The notes beneath the pieces were generated by a model. That model did no database searches and was not told the DNA's origin. It worked only from the letters and a program-made list of their open reading frames with translations. The position numbers and the translations under genes are program-made. A stretch of 64,000 nucleotides of DNA from assembly GCA_036346405.1 (NCBI GenBank), contig CM070553.1:70025686-70089685 (forward strand), given 5' to 3'. The stretch is from Phyllostachys edulis (lineage: Eukaryota; Streptophyta; Magnoliopsida; Poales; Poaceae). Shown piece after piece: positions 12,384 through 22,320 of this stretch. Positions within the stretch are counted from its first letter, which is position 1. Every line of letters starts with the position of its first letter.

Positions 12384-14044
12384 CAAGGTGGATAGGAGGT
12401 CTGACGCGCTAAGGGAGGCGGTTGGGTTGGACCTGCTTTGCAAAGCGGTTCAAGCCCAAGTCAAACCAGTTTATTTGGATTAATAAACAAGCTGAGGCAA
12501 AAGAGGATTTATTTGAGATAGCAAATGAACTCCAAATTTGATGAAATTTTAACTGGAGCTTGCTGACAATGTGATTAACCTTGCATAAAATTTGCAGAGG
12601 TTATTATGCAATGCATTTGTAACAGCCCCAACCCTAATATACAGTAATGAAGCACTGTTCATGTCATTACTGTTCAAATTAACAAATCAGGTAACTTGTT
12701 ACAACTAATTTCCCCAAGTTTTTGTTATAAACTCTAACTTGGTAAAGATTTCAAAAGGAAATATAATCCAATGTTGGAATTTTGACTGGGAAATATTTTA
12801 ATTAAAAACCAGATAAGTTATTATGGCCAAAAATAATTTTTGTTGAAATTTTAGAAATTATTTTGAATTTCATAAAACATTTGTCTTTAAATAAACCCTA
12901 GTTGGTTGAAATAAATTAATTATGTATTTATAAGGAAGAAACAGTGATTTTAAAATTTATTTGGGGAATATATCATCCCAGAGCAATTCTGCAAAATTTC
13001 ATATTTTTACAAATTTTATTGCTATTTTAAAACTCCCACCAAATCTTTAAGCAATTTAAATGAATCGGTCAAACCTCCCACTTAACCCCGACCCAAGCAT
13101 CAGAGCGACGCTGGCCGAGCCCAACCAAGGCGCCAGTCCGCTCGGTCTATTCCTCAGCGTCCAAGCTCTCAAATTTATCTCATTTTCTTCAATCTCGCGA
13201 ACGGGCAGATTAATTGGTGACGCTCGATCGCTTCCATCCCACCTCCATTGTTGGCCATTGATCTTCTCGACGGCCCAGATCAATTGTGCACTTTGACCGC
13301 TTTGGCGCCGATCTCGCCGCTGAATCGCGTTTTAACGGCGATGGAGTGCATGATCCAAGAGCACCCGCGAGTTGGGGATCTTGGGCCGTTGGTTTACGAT
13401 CGCACGGCTCCTGTTGAGTGGGCTGATCGGACCAGCTACAGCGCCCGCGAAATCGTGTCGTTGGCTTGAATCCGGCGGTTCGCGTGAGATGAGAACTTCG
13501 ACCACTTCAGACCTTGTGATCTCGAGTCGTCCACCGAAATCGTCGGCGCTCACATTTCACGATACCGGTTCAACGTGTTTTAACCCTCGCGCGCCACCAT
13601 TCAATTCCAATCGGACGGTGGCTGCGCGTGGAGCGCGTCTCGGCGCTTGCGTGCATGGCGCGTTCGCCTGGGCCCGCATGTCGTGATGGCTTCCCTCGTT
13701 GCGTCGTGCGGCTGCGTCTTGTGTATACTCTCGCCCGCATGTCGCTGGCGGTTATTGTTTCCTTTGCGCACATGTATGCGTTGCATGGCATGAACAGCCC
13801 TAGGCCCACTCGGCGATGACCAGCTTTTGATTCATTCTTGTGTCAGTGTGCATTGCATGGCTTTGGGGCCCACATGTAAGTGATAGATTTTGTTTTCTCC
13901 TTAGTTTTTCCACCTTAAGCTCTATGGTGATCGAAATGGTAGTGATGAATAGTCCTTGGAGGATATTTTCTCCAAATCTCTATCCTTAATGCCACCTCAA
14001 CCCATTCTAGAGAATTCTCGGTTGTGCACAGAGAGGACCTTATC

Positions 14045-14053
14045 TCTATATAA
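14045..14053 (+). promoter_or_regulatory. TATA box of the family C LTR
   Basis: CTATATAAA is followed by a pyrimidine-rich stretch (about 14060-14085), a typical plant start-site context. It lies about 1.43 kb into the LTR, just after the GC-rich block. Confidence 0.65.
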
Positions 14054-15376
14054 ACCCTAGTTCTTTTCTCTCCGCCATTGTTGACCAAAGAAAGAGCTTC
14101 GACCTTGTCCTCCTTCACAAAGGAAGCATTCTTGTTCTTCTATCTTGTTCAACTTCAAGAAAGCCTAAATCACATACTAATATGATTTTGGGCATTTCTT
14201 GTAGGTTGGGTTTAAGGTCATTTTCTTGGTCAACTTCAACCGTGAGGCATCACCTTGGTGAAAACTTCATCCGGGTGAGTTAAGTCCATCTTTTTCCATC
14301 AAGAAAGTGACCGATGGCCTTTTCATCTTAGATACATCATTTTCTTTTTATGCGATCAAAGATTAAAGTTGAATCTTTACTATCTTAACCTAGAACTAAT
14401 CTTTTCTTTCTAAACCCTAGTGGTAAGTCTCCATTTTGCTTCATATCATTATAAGCTCTTTGAGAACATCACTCACTGTGTACATCACTCACCGATCATG
14501 TGATGCTTCAACCTTTCTTTAACTGAAAGTTATATTTTAACTTTTCGGTCTTTCATGTCGCTTTCAAAATTTAGGTTTCTCATGATAACTTATCATCTTG
14601 CTTAGGTTCTAACTGAACCCTAGTATCATAAATAGACCATCTTTCTTTTATCAGATCATCCATTTAGTTAGTAGGGCTAAATTCTTCTCTGTCATATTTT
14701 GTCACCAAAACCCATAATTAGCTAATTTCCAATTCTTTCTTTACTCGGGCGTTAGGGTTAGTAATAAGGACTTATGGTCTCAACCACCTTCCAGATAGCC
14801 CTTAAAACCATTTAGAATTTTTGGTTAGTGCATCCCTCCATAGCAAATAGAAATCGGAATTGCTCTGTTATTTTCGGGTTAGTAGTCAAATGATCAAACC
14901 GACAAAGAATAGCAAAGGCGGAGGCCAAGATTTTAGGTTGCTATTCCTAAGCATTAGCTAACCAAGAAATCACGACATTAGCTTTAGTACACTTAGTTTC
15001 AGACAGAATTCATTCTTATGAAGTAAAACTAGATAATTGATCAAATTGCAAGTTGTCCTGCTCTCAGTATAAAAAAAATCTGATCCTCAGAGCTAAATTA
15101 CATTCTCGTAGCTTTAGACTAAATATAAAATCTGGGTAGTAAGTGTTGAGAGATGCTACATATGGGCTATTATTCTTAGTACATTAGGTATAGCTTAAGC
15201 ATATTGTTACATATACATTACCATCTTGATCATATTTTCTCTTATGCACAAATTGTTCTCTGCTTTTTTACTTGTGCTCATTGAATTTTATTTCTTTTAG
15301 AATCTGGACCTTCTGAGTTTGTTGAACCTTTTGTTGAGTTGCAAGAACCTGAACAAGAGGTCATATATTATTATCA

Positions 15377-15384
15377 AGGCAAGC
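15377..15384 (+). promoter_or_regulatory. GC-type splice-donor-like motif in family C LTR
   Basis: AGGCAAGC follows TTATCA, about 1.3 kb after the TATA box. It is the C counterpart of the donor-like motifs in A and B. Confidence 0.3.
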
Positions 15385-16310
15385 TTCCTCTCTGCACCAT
15401 GTTGAACCAATTCTTTTGAACTCAGAGAATTCTAAAATACAAAGGACACTGCATGCAAATTTCTAAAATCTATTTATGCCCTGTTCCTAGTTAGTTATAC
15501 CCTGAACTTGTGGCTTATCTTGAATTATATCATACACTCAACTTAAGCTAGTTGTGATGTTATTATATTTAGTTTTAACTTTTGCTTAGCCATGCAGTCC
15601 ATAGAACGTTAGAGTTTGGCAAGCTTAGCTTGTCAGACTTGGGGACAACAAAAACTTTTTAACTATTTTGATCATTGTTCAGTTATTTGATTTGGAAATG
15701 CTTCTAAATCTTGTTAAATTCAATTCAAATCTGGACAAGTGGATGCTAGTGATGGTGCCTTCGTGCACGAGAATTGGGAAATGTGACCGTCTTTGTCCGG
15801 ATTGATTAAGGACCTAACTCGACTATTTAATTCAAGTCCCAACGCATTTCCACACGCAAAGGTATGGGCGCTGTTTGGTTAAGTAAAGGGCTAATATTAT
15901 TGAGTTGGATACCGAGAGTAAGGACATGTGTATTGATTTTATATGGCATAGATGCTTAAGTCTTCGGCCGTGTCGTATGCCATGTGGAACTTATATTGAT
16001 ATCGATGTTCTTAGATGGGTAAGGGCGAGATGTGTTACATCGCATGTACGTTCCTTCAGGCCCCGATCATGTGTAATATGTGTGGCTAACACGAAGTTTG
16101 CATTTAATTGACTGGAGTCGGCATTCCTGTACAACATGTGAGCCTCAGTTGAATATATGCTATCAGTCTTGTTTAAGCGGGATCGGTCTCACATGGGTCA
16201 TCCAACTCAATAGTGTTAACTTGTTGAAAAATACCAAATCTTAGTTTATCGGCCGACACACCAAAGGCAAGTGTGTTATTATTCCGAGGCTTACGGGCTA
16301 ACTAAGTCAT

Positions 16311-16372
16311 GTGGGTAAAGATGTACACCCTTGCAAGGTATAAAACTATTCAATAGCCGTGTCCACTTGCCA
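16311..16372 (+). other. Conserved LTR palindrome/hairpin module (C type)
   Basis: GTGGGTAAAG leads into CCTTGCAAGG, a perfect palindrome in place of B's CTCTGCAGAG, then CTATTCAATAG. The third block keeps GTCC but its GGAC partner is lost. Confidence 0.7.
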
Positions 16373-17578
16373 TTCTGATTTAAAACTTGAATTAATGTCA
16401 TCTCAGATAGATTTTGCTCTAAGTTTGGTTTGGGAATTATTTCGTTATAATAGTGTCATACACATTTAGTTGTGAACTGTTATTCATTCTTGTTACTGCT
16501 TATGTTTATAAGTACACTTATTCACCTGTTTTAGTCCAAATCCATTTGTTAAAACTGCTTTATCTAAATATAGCAATTGTAGGTTAAGATGTATCGCTTA
16601 TGCAAACCTAACCATTTAAACCTTCATTGTCAACCTTATGCATATATACTTTCTATTCCATTGTATAGGTTCTAACAACCACCTTCTTTTATTAGTTTGT
16701 GTAAGTCTTGCTTTGAGTACCTTTCGCACTCGTGGTTCTATGACCTCTTGTTGCGGTGAGGATGGATATCAGATGAGATGCCCGTTAGCGCCGATGTGGG
16801 TGACGCTAACGAGTAGTGCTAGTTTTATTCTCCACGCAATAGCTCATGGGATGATGGGGCCATTGGTGGTTTTGTTTTTATCTTTTCGCTTCATTGTTGT
16901 TCTTTTGTAAATGACCCAAGGTCATCTGTTCATATTTCGGTACTGTAGCAACCTGGTACTGTAGCAACCGAAATTGAGATGTAATTATTAATGTATAATT
17001 ATGTGAATGTATGACTTGTATGTGATTGATGCAATGTTGATTAAGGATATATGTGCAATAGTCACTAATCACGGGAACTATTGCATGGCATATATCCGGA
17101 ACCTAATTGTTGGATTGTTACTTGTTATGATTATGCTTCTAGTATGATCTTTATTAAGGACATTACATCGTTCCTTAATTAAGAATTATACTACCGTATA
17201 ATTATAATTCGCATAATTCCAAAGAATTGGGGGTCTCACAAAGATTTTTCTCGTGAAATTCATGAAGGTTGTTCAAGGATTTGTTTTACCTCCAAAATTT
17301 ATCAAACAAGTTTTACAACTTGTGATATTTTTCAGAGGGGTCCCACATCAGTTTTAGGACCAAGGAAAATATTTTCCAGATGTTTGGCACAAGATTTAAG
17401 ATAATTGGAAAAGGAGTTTGACTTTTGGTCAACAAGAGCTTTGTGTTTTTGGATTACACAACTCTTGGACAAGAATTACATGAGAGATTAGGGGTTTTCA
17501 AGATGTGAGAAAAAGTTTTAATTTCTACACATATAATTATACTTGAACAAACCCTAATTATACATTTGGGATGTTACA

Positions 17579-17583
17579 CGGCC
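17579..17583. other. Target-site duplication CGGCC, right copy
   Basis: It matches 7633-7637 exactly. The leader of F resumes immediately after it. Confidence 0.9.
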
Positions 17584-17707
17584 ACTTGTTTTTTTTCGGG
17601 TTTAACCTACTTTTCCCCGACTAGGATGTTCCATCTTCCTCCCTTGTCTTTTCTCACCCAAGTGCTTTTCCCTATCATCTGTGGTGCTTTTCTCTCTTAT
17701 CTATTAA

Positions 17708-17716
17708 ACCTAGCAG
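17708..17716 (+). promoter_or_regulatory. Splice-acceptor-like site before F gag
   Basis: A pyrimidine-rich run (CTTTTCTCTCTTATC) and CTATTAAAC lead to CCTAGCAG, with the gag ATG at 17730. Comparable sites lie at 57922-57930 and 52920-52935. Function is inferred from position and sequence only. Confidence 0.35.
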
Positions 17717-17729
17717 GGTTGTTTCCAAG

Positions 17730-18185
17730 ATGGACCAGTCCCCCTCTTCGGCAAGCACCAGTGGATCAGTGGACCCCAATGCCAGTATCAACCCTCCTGC
17801 TCCTCCTCCTCCGGCAGCTTTAGCAGATGAAGGCTTGAGTCAGTTTTTGGCAGCTCAGACTCAGTTGATGAGCACAGTAATGTAGAGCATGAACCAAATG
17901 ATGGCTCAACAGAATCAAGCTGCGGTAGCCTTAGTCCGCTTGGTGGATCAGCAGAACCAAACCATTGCCGCCCTCACGACAATGGTGAACCAAAACTCGC
18001 AGTATGCAGCCCTACCACCACCACCTCTAGCCATTTCAGCTTTGGAAGCCAGGACCGAAGGGCCAAGTTCCAAAGAAGTTCACCTGTTGCTCAACTTGAA
18101 GCTCCTATGGTCAGCAAGACCTCAGGCTCAAGAGGAAGAAAATGAATCAAGATCAAAAAGCTGCAAGCAGCCACAAGACTTGTGA
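17730..18185 (+). pseudogene. gag: Gag N-terminal part, element F (in-frame stop)
   Basis: The frame opens at ATG 17730 with MDQSPSSASTSGSVDP, a proline-rich stretch, then a glutamine- and methionine-rich segment (MNQMMAQQNQ) likely to be helical, as in plant Ty3/gypsy gag N-termini. TAG at 17883 interrupts it, where CAG would restore a Q-M run. After TGA at 18183 the coding trace continues one frame over to 18253 and then joins 23406, so this is the front of one gag split by a B LTR. Gag would form the virus-like particle. The capsid core is not recognisable. I call it gag from its position after the PBS and from the zinc knuckle downstream. Confidence 0.6.
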
Positions 18186-18248
18186 GAAGCAGCCTCAGCT
18201 CAAGAAAACTACAACAGATTCGGTGTCAACGCCCTTAAAATCAGCTTT

Positions 18249-18253
18249 TTGCC
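18249..18253. other. Target-site duplication TTGCC, left copy
   Basis: TTGCC directly before TGTAACGTCCC is repeated at 23401-23405 directly after GTTCGTCACA. Deleting the insert and one copy leaves a continuous reading frame. Confidence 0.95.
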
Positions 18254-18831
18254 TGTAACGTCCCGTTTTTCCAGAATTTTGAAAAGCTGATAAAAATAAT
18301 AACCATTCGCTTTTGTTGAGAGTTCAAAGCTTAATTTGAAGATTTCAGAAATTTGGAGGTTTAACTTGAACTAACCAAACTTCAAATTAATCCCTTCTCG
18401 TTGAGCCGAGTTATTCTTTGTTCTTTGGCTTTTAGCCTCTTTTTCTCTCGCCTTGTTTGTCCTCCGTGCTAGTCTCTCCTCCTTTTGGAGACATCCTCTC
18501 TTGGGTCCTTCCTTTCACCTGCACCTCCTCCCACCGGGACCTCTTTATAGGTTCAACCCTTCATTCTCTGGACCTGCCTTTGTAATCTTCTGCTTGGACT
18601 TTCCTTAAGTCCGACTTTCCTTTGTTGGCTTGAATCTCTTTGTGCTTAGACCTCCCTTGGGTCTAAGCTTTCATCTTTGACCGGATCTTCCCTTGGTCTA
18701 AACCTCTTTCTTTGTTTGGACCTCCCGTGGACCTCTCTAGCGTTCTCTTGTAACCTCTCGAGGTCATTTGGGCATCCTGAGTTCCTTTGGGACCTCCCTT
18801 GCCTCTTTGGATCTCCCTCGTTCATACTGCA

Positions 18832-19292
18832 CCTCCCCTTGTTGAGATCTCGCCGCTAGGACCTCCTCTCTGAGATCTTAGCCGCTCACCTCCCCTTGTT
18901 GAGATCTCGCCGTTAGGACCTCCTCTCTCGAGATCTTAGCCGCATGCACCTCCCCTTGTTGAGATCTGGCCGTTAGGACCTCCTCTCTGAGATCTTAGCC
19001 GCATGCACCTCCCCTTGCTGAGATCTGGCCGTTAGGACCTCTTCTCTGAGATCTTAGCCGCCGCCTCCCCTTGTTGAGATCTCGCCGTTAGGACCTCCTC
19101 TCTGAGATCTTAGCCGCATGCACCTCCCCTTGTTGAGATCTCGCCGTTAGGACCTCCTCTCGAGATCTTAGCCGCATGCACCTCCCCTTGTTGAGATCTC
19201 GCCGTTAGGACCTCCTCTCTGGAGATCTTAGCCGCAGACCTCCCCCTTGTTGAGATCTCGCCGTTAGGACCTCCTCTCTGAGATCTTAGCCG
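18832..19292 (+). repeat. About 60-bp tandem array, 8 copies, in B U3
   Basis: Each unit reads ACCTCCCCTTGTTGAGATCT, then CGCCGTTAGGACCTCC, then TCTCTGAGATCTTAGCCGC. It looks like two related halves of about 30 bp, each with one AGATCT and one ACCTCC. The opposite-strand B copy has five units (36966-37272), and 42728-42830 has a 30-bp single-half version. Confidence 0.9.
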
Positions 19293-20105
19293 CCCGTGTC
19301 CTCCTTCGTTGGATCCAAAGGTCCAGACCTCCTCGCCCAAGACCTCCTTAGCGCTTGGACCCTTTTGACTCTTGTGGTCAGACGCTTAAGGCTTTACCTT
19401 TCTCACCTAAGGGCCGTCCGATCTAAATCGACAGCCTAGCCTTGTTGGTTCGTTTCGCCGTCCGAACGGCCCCTCGTTCAGCGCCATCCGATCCGGATCT
19501 CGACGGCTCAATCAGCAAGTGACGCTCGATGGTCCAAACGTTCCTTTCTTCGACCGCCCGATTCGATCGAACGGCTCGCTTTTCTTGCTGCGTTTTCCTT
19601 GATCCTGTGACCTCCCCGGCCGCTTTTGCAAGGACCACCTCTCGATCCTTGCTGGTCTTTTGTAAAGACCACCCTCTTAATCTTGAATATCCTTGACCGT
19701 CAGACCTCCTCAAGCACCCTTTGATCTAGACCGCCGAGGTCCTCCTGCTTTGAGATCTTGGCCGCTCAGCTCTTCTTTTGAGATCTTGAGCGCCAGGACC
19801 TCCCTTTGCCTTTTGATCTTGACCATTCAGGTCCTCTCCTTTTGATATCTTGGCCGTCGGATTTTCCCTTTTGGGAGATTTTGACCATCAGGACCTCCCT
19901 GCTCTCAGGGCCTCCTCGAGCGCCTTACCCCCTTGCGCTTGGGACCTCTTTTGAGGTCTGGTTCTCTCGTGATTTAAACCTCCTTGGTTTCTAGATCTGT
20001 TTGAGGGTTGGATCTCCCGTTGAAGTCCAGCTATCTTTTGTCTTTTGGACCTCATATCCTTAGGACCTCTTTGTGTTTTGACCTTTGTGGTCTAGACCTC
20101 CCTGT

Positions 20106-20850
20106 TGTGTTTGGACCTCCTTTAGGTTCAGACCCTCCTTGTTGTGTTTGGACCTCCTTTAGGTTCAGACCTCCTGTTGTGTTTGGACCTCCTTTAGGTT
20201 CAGACCTCCTTGTTGTGTTTGGACCTCCTCTGGGTTCGAGACCTCCTGTGCTGTGTTTGGACCTCCTTAGGTTCAGACCTCCTGTTGTGTTTGGACCTCC
20301 TGTGAGGTTCGCACCTCCTGCTGTGTTTGGACCTCCTCTGGGTTCGAGACCTCCTGTTGTGTTTGGACCTCCTCTAGGTTCAGACCTCCTGCTGTGTTTG
20401 GACCTCCTCTAGGTCTCGCACCTCCTGCTGTGTTTGGACCTCCTTAGGTTCGAGACCTCCTGTTGTGTTTGGACCTCCTTTAGGTTCAGACCTCCTTGTT
20501 GTGTTTGGACCTCCTTTGGGTTCTGCACCTCCTGTTGTGTTTGGACCTCCTTTAGGTTCTGACCTCCTGTTGTGTTTGGACCTCCTTTGGGTTCAGACCT
20601 CCTGCTGTGTTTGGACCTCCTTTGGTTCAGACCTCCTGTTGTGTTTGGACCTCCTCTAGGTTCAGACCTCCTGTTGTGTTTGGACCTCCTCTGGGTTCAG
20701 ACCTCCTGTTGTGTTTGGACCTCCTTTGGGTTCTGACCTCCTGCTGTGTTTGGACCTCCTTTGGGTTCAGACCTCCTGCTGTGTTTGGACCTCCTTAGGT
20801 TCGGACCTCCTTGTTGTGTTTGGACCTCCTTTAGGTTTAGACCTCCCTTT
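20106..20850 (+). repeat. About 35-bp tandem array, 21 copies, in B U3
   Basis: The unit is TGTTGTGTTTGGACCTCC followed by TTTAGGTTCAGACCTCC, with two ACCTCC boxes about 17 bp apart. I count 21 recognisable units plus a diverged 22nd. The inverted B copy at 35600-36170 has about 16. Frames across it spell repeats such as VVFGPPLGS, a by-product of repeat length and not a protein gene. Confidence 0.92.
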
Positions 20851-21177
20851 GTGTTTAGGCCTTTGCGGTCTAGACCTCCTTTTGGTCCTAGGACCTCCTC
20901 GCAGACCTCCTTCTTGGACCTCCTCCTTGACCTCCTATTTGGACCGTGGACCATGTCCTTTGACTGGTCTCATGACCTTTTGATCGCCCTTTGGCGGTTT
21001 TAGTGCATTTAATGTGGGTCGAGTCACATTAAATGTCGCCACCTACCTTTGTACTCTTTTTCTACTTTGTGTCACATCCCTTGCTTTCTTTATTTCTTTT
21101 CGTACCTTGTGGCAAGGTGCCCTTGTCCTAAAACCTTGAACATGGTCGCTTTTTGGGTTGGTGCTCTGCTCCTTGCT

Positions 21178-21186
21178 TTTAAATAG
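21178..21186 (+). promoter_or_regulatory. TATA-like box of family B LTR
   Basis: TTTAAATAG occurs about 2.9 kb into the LTR, after the repeat arrays. The inverted B copy has the same box (35261-35270, minus) and the B variant at 41908-41918 has the stronger CTATATATAG. Confidence 0.5.
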
Positions 21187-21423
21187 AGCACCAGAGGGCA
21201 CCGCCGCCTCCCTCGCCTCCTCATTTCAACTCCTCGGTTCCTTCCCGACCGTGGATCTCCTCCTCCTCCTGTGGATCTCCTCTTCTCTCTTGGTTTTGAG
21301 TAAGTTCTTTTGGTTTTCTTGGAAATTATTTGCTTATTTGGTTTCTTTTGCTAACGTAGATCTCGGGTGATCGTTGAGAACTCGTGAATCAAGCTCCTTC
21401 AAAGCTTTTCTTTTCTCCAACAG

Positions 21424-21431
21424 AGGCAAGT
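21424..21431 (+). promoter_or_regulatory. GC-type splice-donor-like motif in family B LTR
   Basis: AG|GCAAGT matches the consensus of plant GC-AG intron donors exactly. It lies about 240 bp after the TATA-like box. The inverted B copy keeps it at 35013-35020. Confidence 0.4.
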
Positions 21432-22246
21432 CGTGGCCCTTGATCATCTTGATCCCACTTTGCAAAGCTATTTTGATTCATTAAACTTGCATGGCTATCT
21501 TTATAAAGCATGTTTTGGGCAGTAGCTATCTTCCTACTTGACATTATGCCTCCTTGATATACTTGAACTGAACATGTTGACATGAACTCTTTGTACACCT
21601 TAGGATGGATATTTTGGTTGGTATTCCTTGTTATTGCCAACTTTGGGACCGTATGTTGTATGCTTAGCCTTGCTTTAGAAACCGTGGGTCTGTGAATCAT
21701 GCCTCATCAATTAATAATCTTGACTAATTGAAATATGGAACCCGTGGTTGGTGCCATTGTTACAACTATGGCGGGATGCCTAAGTTGTGTTGATTATGGT
21801 GCGAGATCACATTAATAATTGTTGTGCCAGACCGGTGGTCTTTTGGCGGGGTTAATTACAAATTGTTTTGCTCGGGCAAGAAGGTCGGGAGTGAGTAGTG
21901 GATGCTTCATTTTGGGGTTGTGGATGTCTTGCTCGAGCACAAATAAGGACTTTACTTTGTGTTCATTGATCTGGGCCAATCAAGGCAACCACAAGATCAT
22001 TTTATGGGAATGGTCTGGCTGAATAATTAGCAATGGATTGGCTTGGGGCTGGGTTGAGCGTGTGATTCGTTGGCGCAAGAGGGGCACCCCATAACCCCGC
22101 GAACTTCTAGACCAAAGGGGGATTGGCTAAACCTTAGCGGGCACTCTGAGTCAATTCAAAGCTTTGTAAAGCCTTGTCGCGCTCTCCAGATCGCTCACCT
22201 TCTAAGTGAGCAAGGGTGACCGAACCCGCCTACCGAGAGATCGTGG

Positions 22247-22320
22247 ATTGTGGGTAAAGTTGTACACCTCTGCAGAGTGTAAGATCTATTCGAATAGCCA
22301 AGTCCTTGGTTATGGACATG
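22247..22320 (+). other. Conserved LTR palindrome/hairpin module (B type)
   Basis: It carries CTCTGCAGAG, CTATTCGAATAG and GTCCTTGGTTATGGAC in order. Confidence 0.75.

Larger units (their letters stand above)
12618..17240 (+). mobile_element. Family C solo LTR (4623 bp) nested in an A LTR
   Basis: The insertion runs from TGTAACAGCCCC to GGGGGTCTCACA and splits an A LTR whose intact form reads GCATTTTTCTC at this place. Contents on the plus strand are an AT-rich start, a GC-rich block (about 13060-13830), a TATA box (14045-14053), a long AT-rich transcribed part with an AAGGCAAGC motif near 15377, the palindrome module (16311-16372) and an AT-rich end. No gag or pol is present. Flanks GCATT and AAGAT do not match cleanly, so the duplication has decayed or the edge is off by a base. 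The general plan matches Tekay-type LTRs, but no internal region is available to prove the clade. Confidence 0.8.
7638..17578 (-). mobile_element. Family A solo LTR (about 5.3 kb), split by a nested C LTR
   Basis: The minus-strand LTR begins TGTAACATCCC at 17578 and ends GGTGCTCACA at 7638. Without the 4623-bp C insertion it is 5318 bp. It carries a U3 palindrome array (11706-12383), a TATA box (11201-11210), a GAGGTC/AGATCT zone (about 10030-10470), an AT-rich kilobase, an AGGCAAGC motif (9210-9217) and the palindrome module (8403-8471). It is flanked by CGGCC and sits in the leader of F, antisense to it. No PBS follows its 3' end, as expected of a solo LTR left by LTR-LTR recombination. Confidence 0.9.

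Noticed and set aside
13060..13809. Overlapping frames on both strands in the C LTR
   Set aside because: High GC lowers stop-codon frequency. Frames overlap on both strands with no domain or splice logic, so no gene is called.
14461..14500. Local duplication CATCACTCAC as a possible array
   Set aside because: Only two short copies are present and nothing comparable is nearby.
17241..17245. AAGAT as the target duplication of the C LTR
   Set aside because: The left flank is GCATT; the match is too poor to call a duplication.
18230..18253. Polypurine tract before the B LTR at 18254, which would make it the 3' LTR of F
   Set aside because: The flank TTAAAATCAGCTTTTTGCC is not a purine run, and TTGCC duplicates on both sides, so it is a solo insertion.
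20008..20412. Long frame encoding VVFGPPLGS-type repeats (also 35544-36161, 35651-36028)
   Set aside because: It is the 35-36-bp U3 tandem array translated. Overlapping frames on the same strand are equally open, which is expected when the unit length is close to a multiple of three.
18832..20850. Regularly spaced short repeats resembling a CRISPR array
   Set aside because: The whole unit is repeated, with no unique spacers, and the context is a plant LTR.
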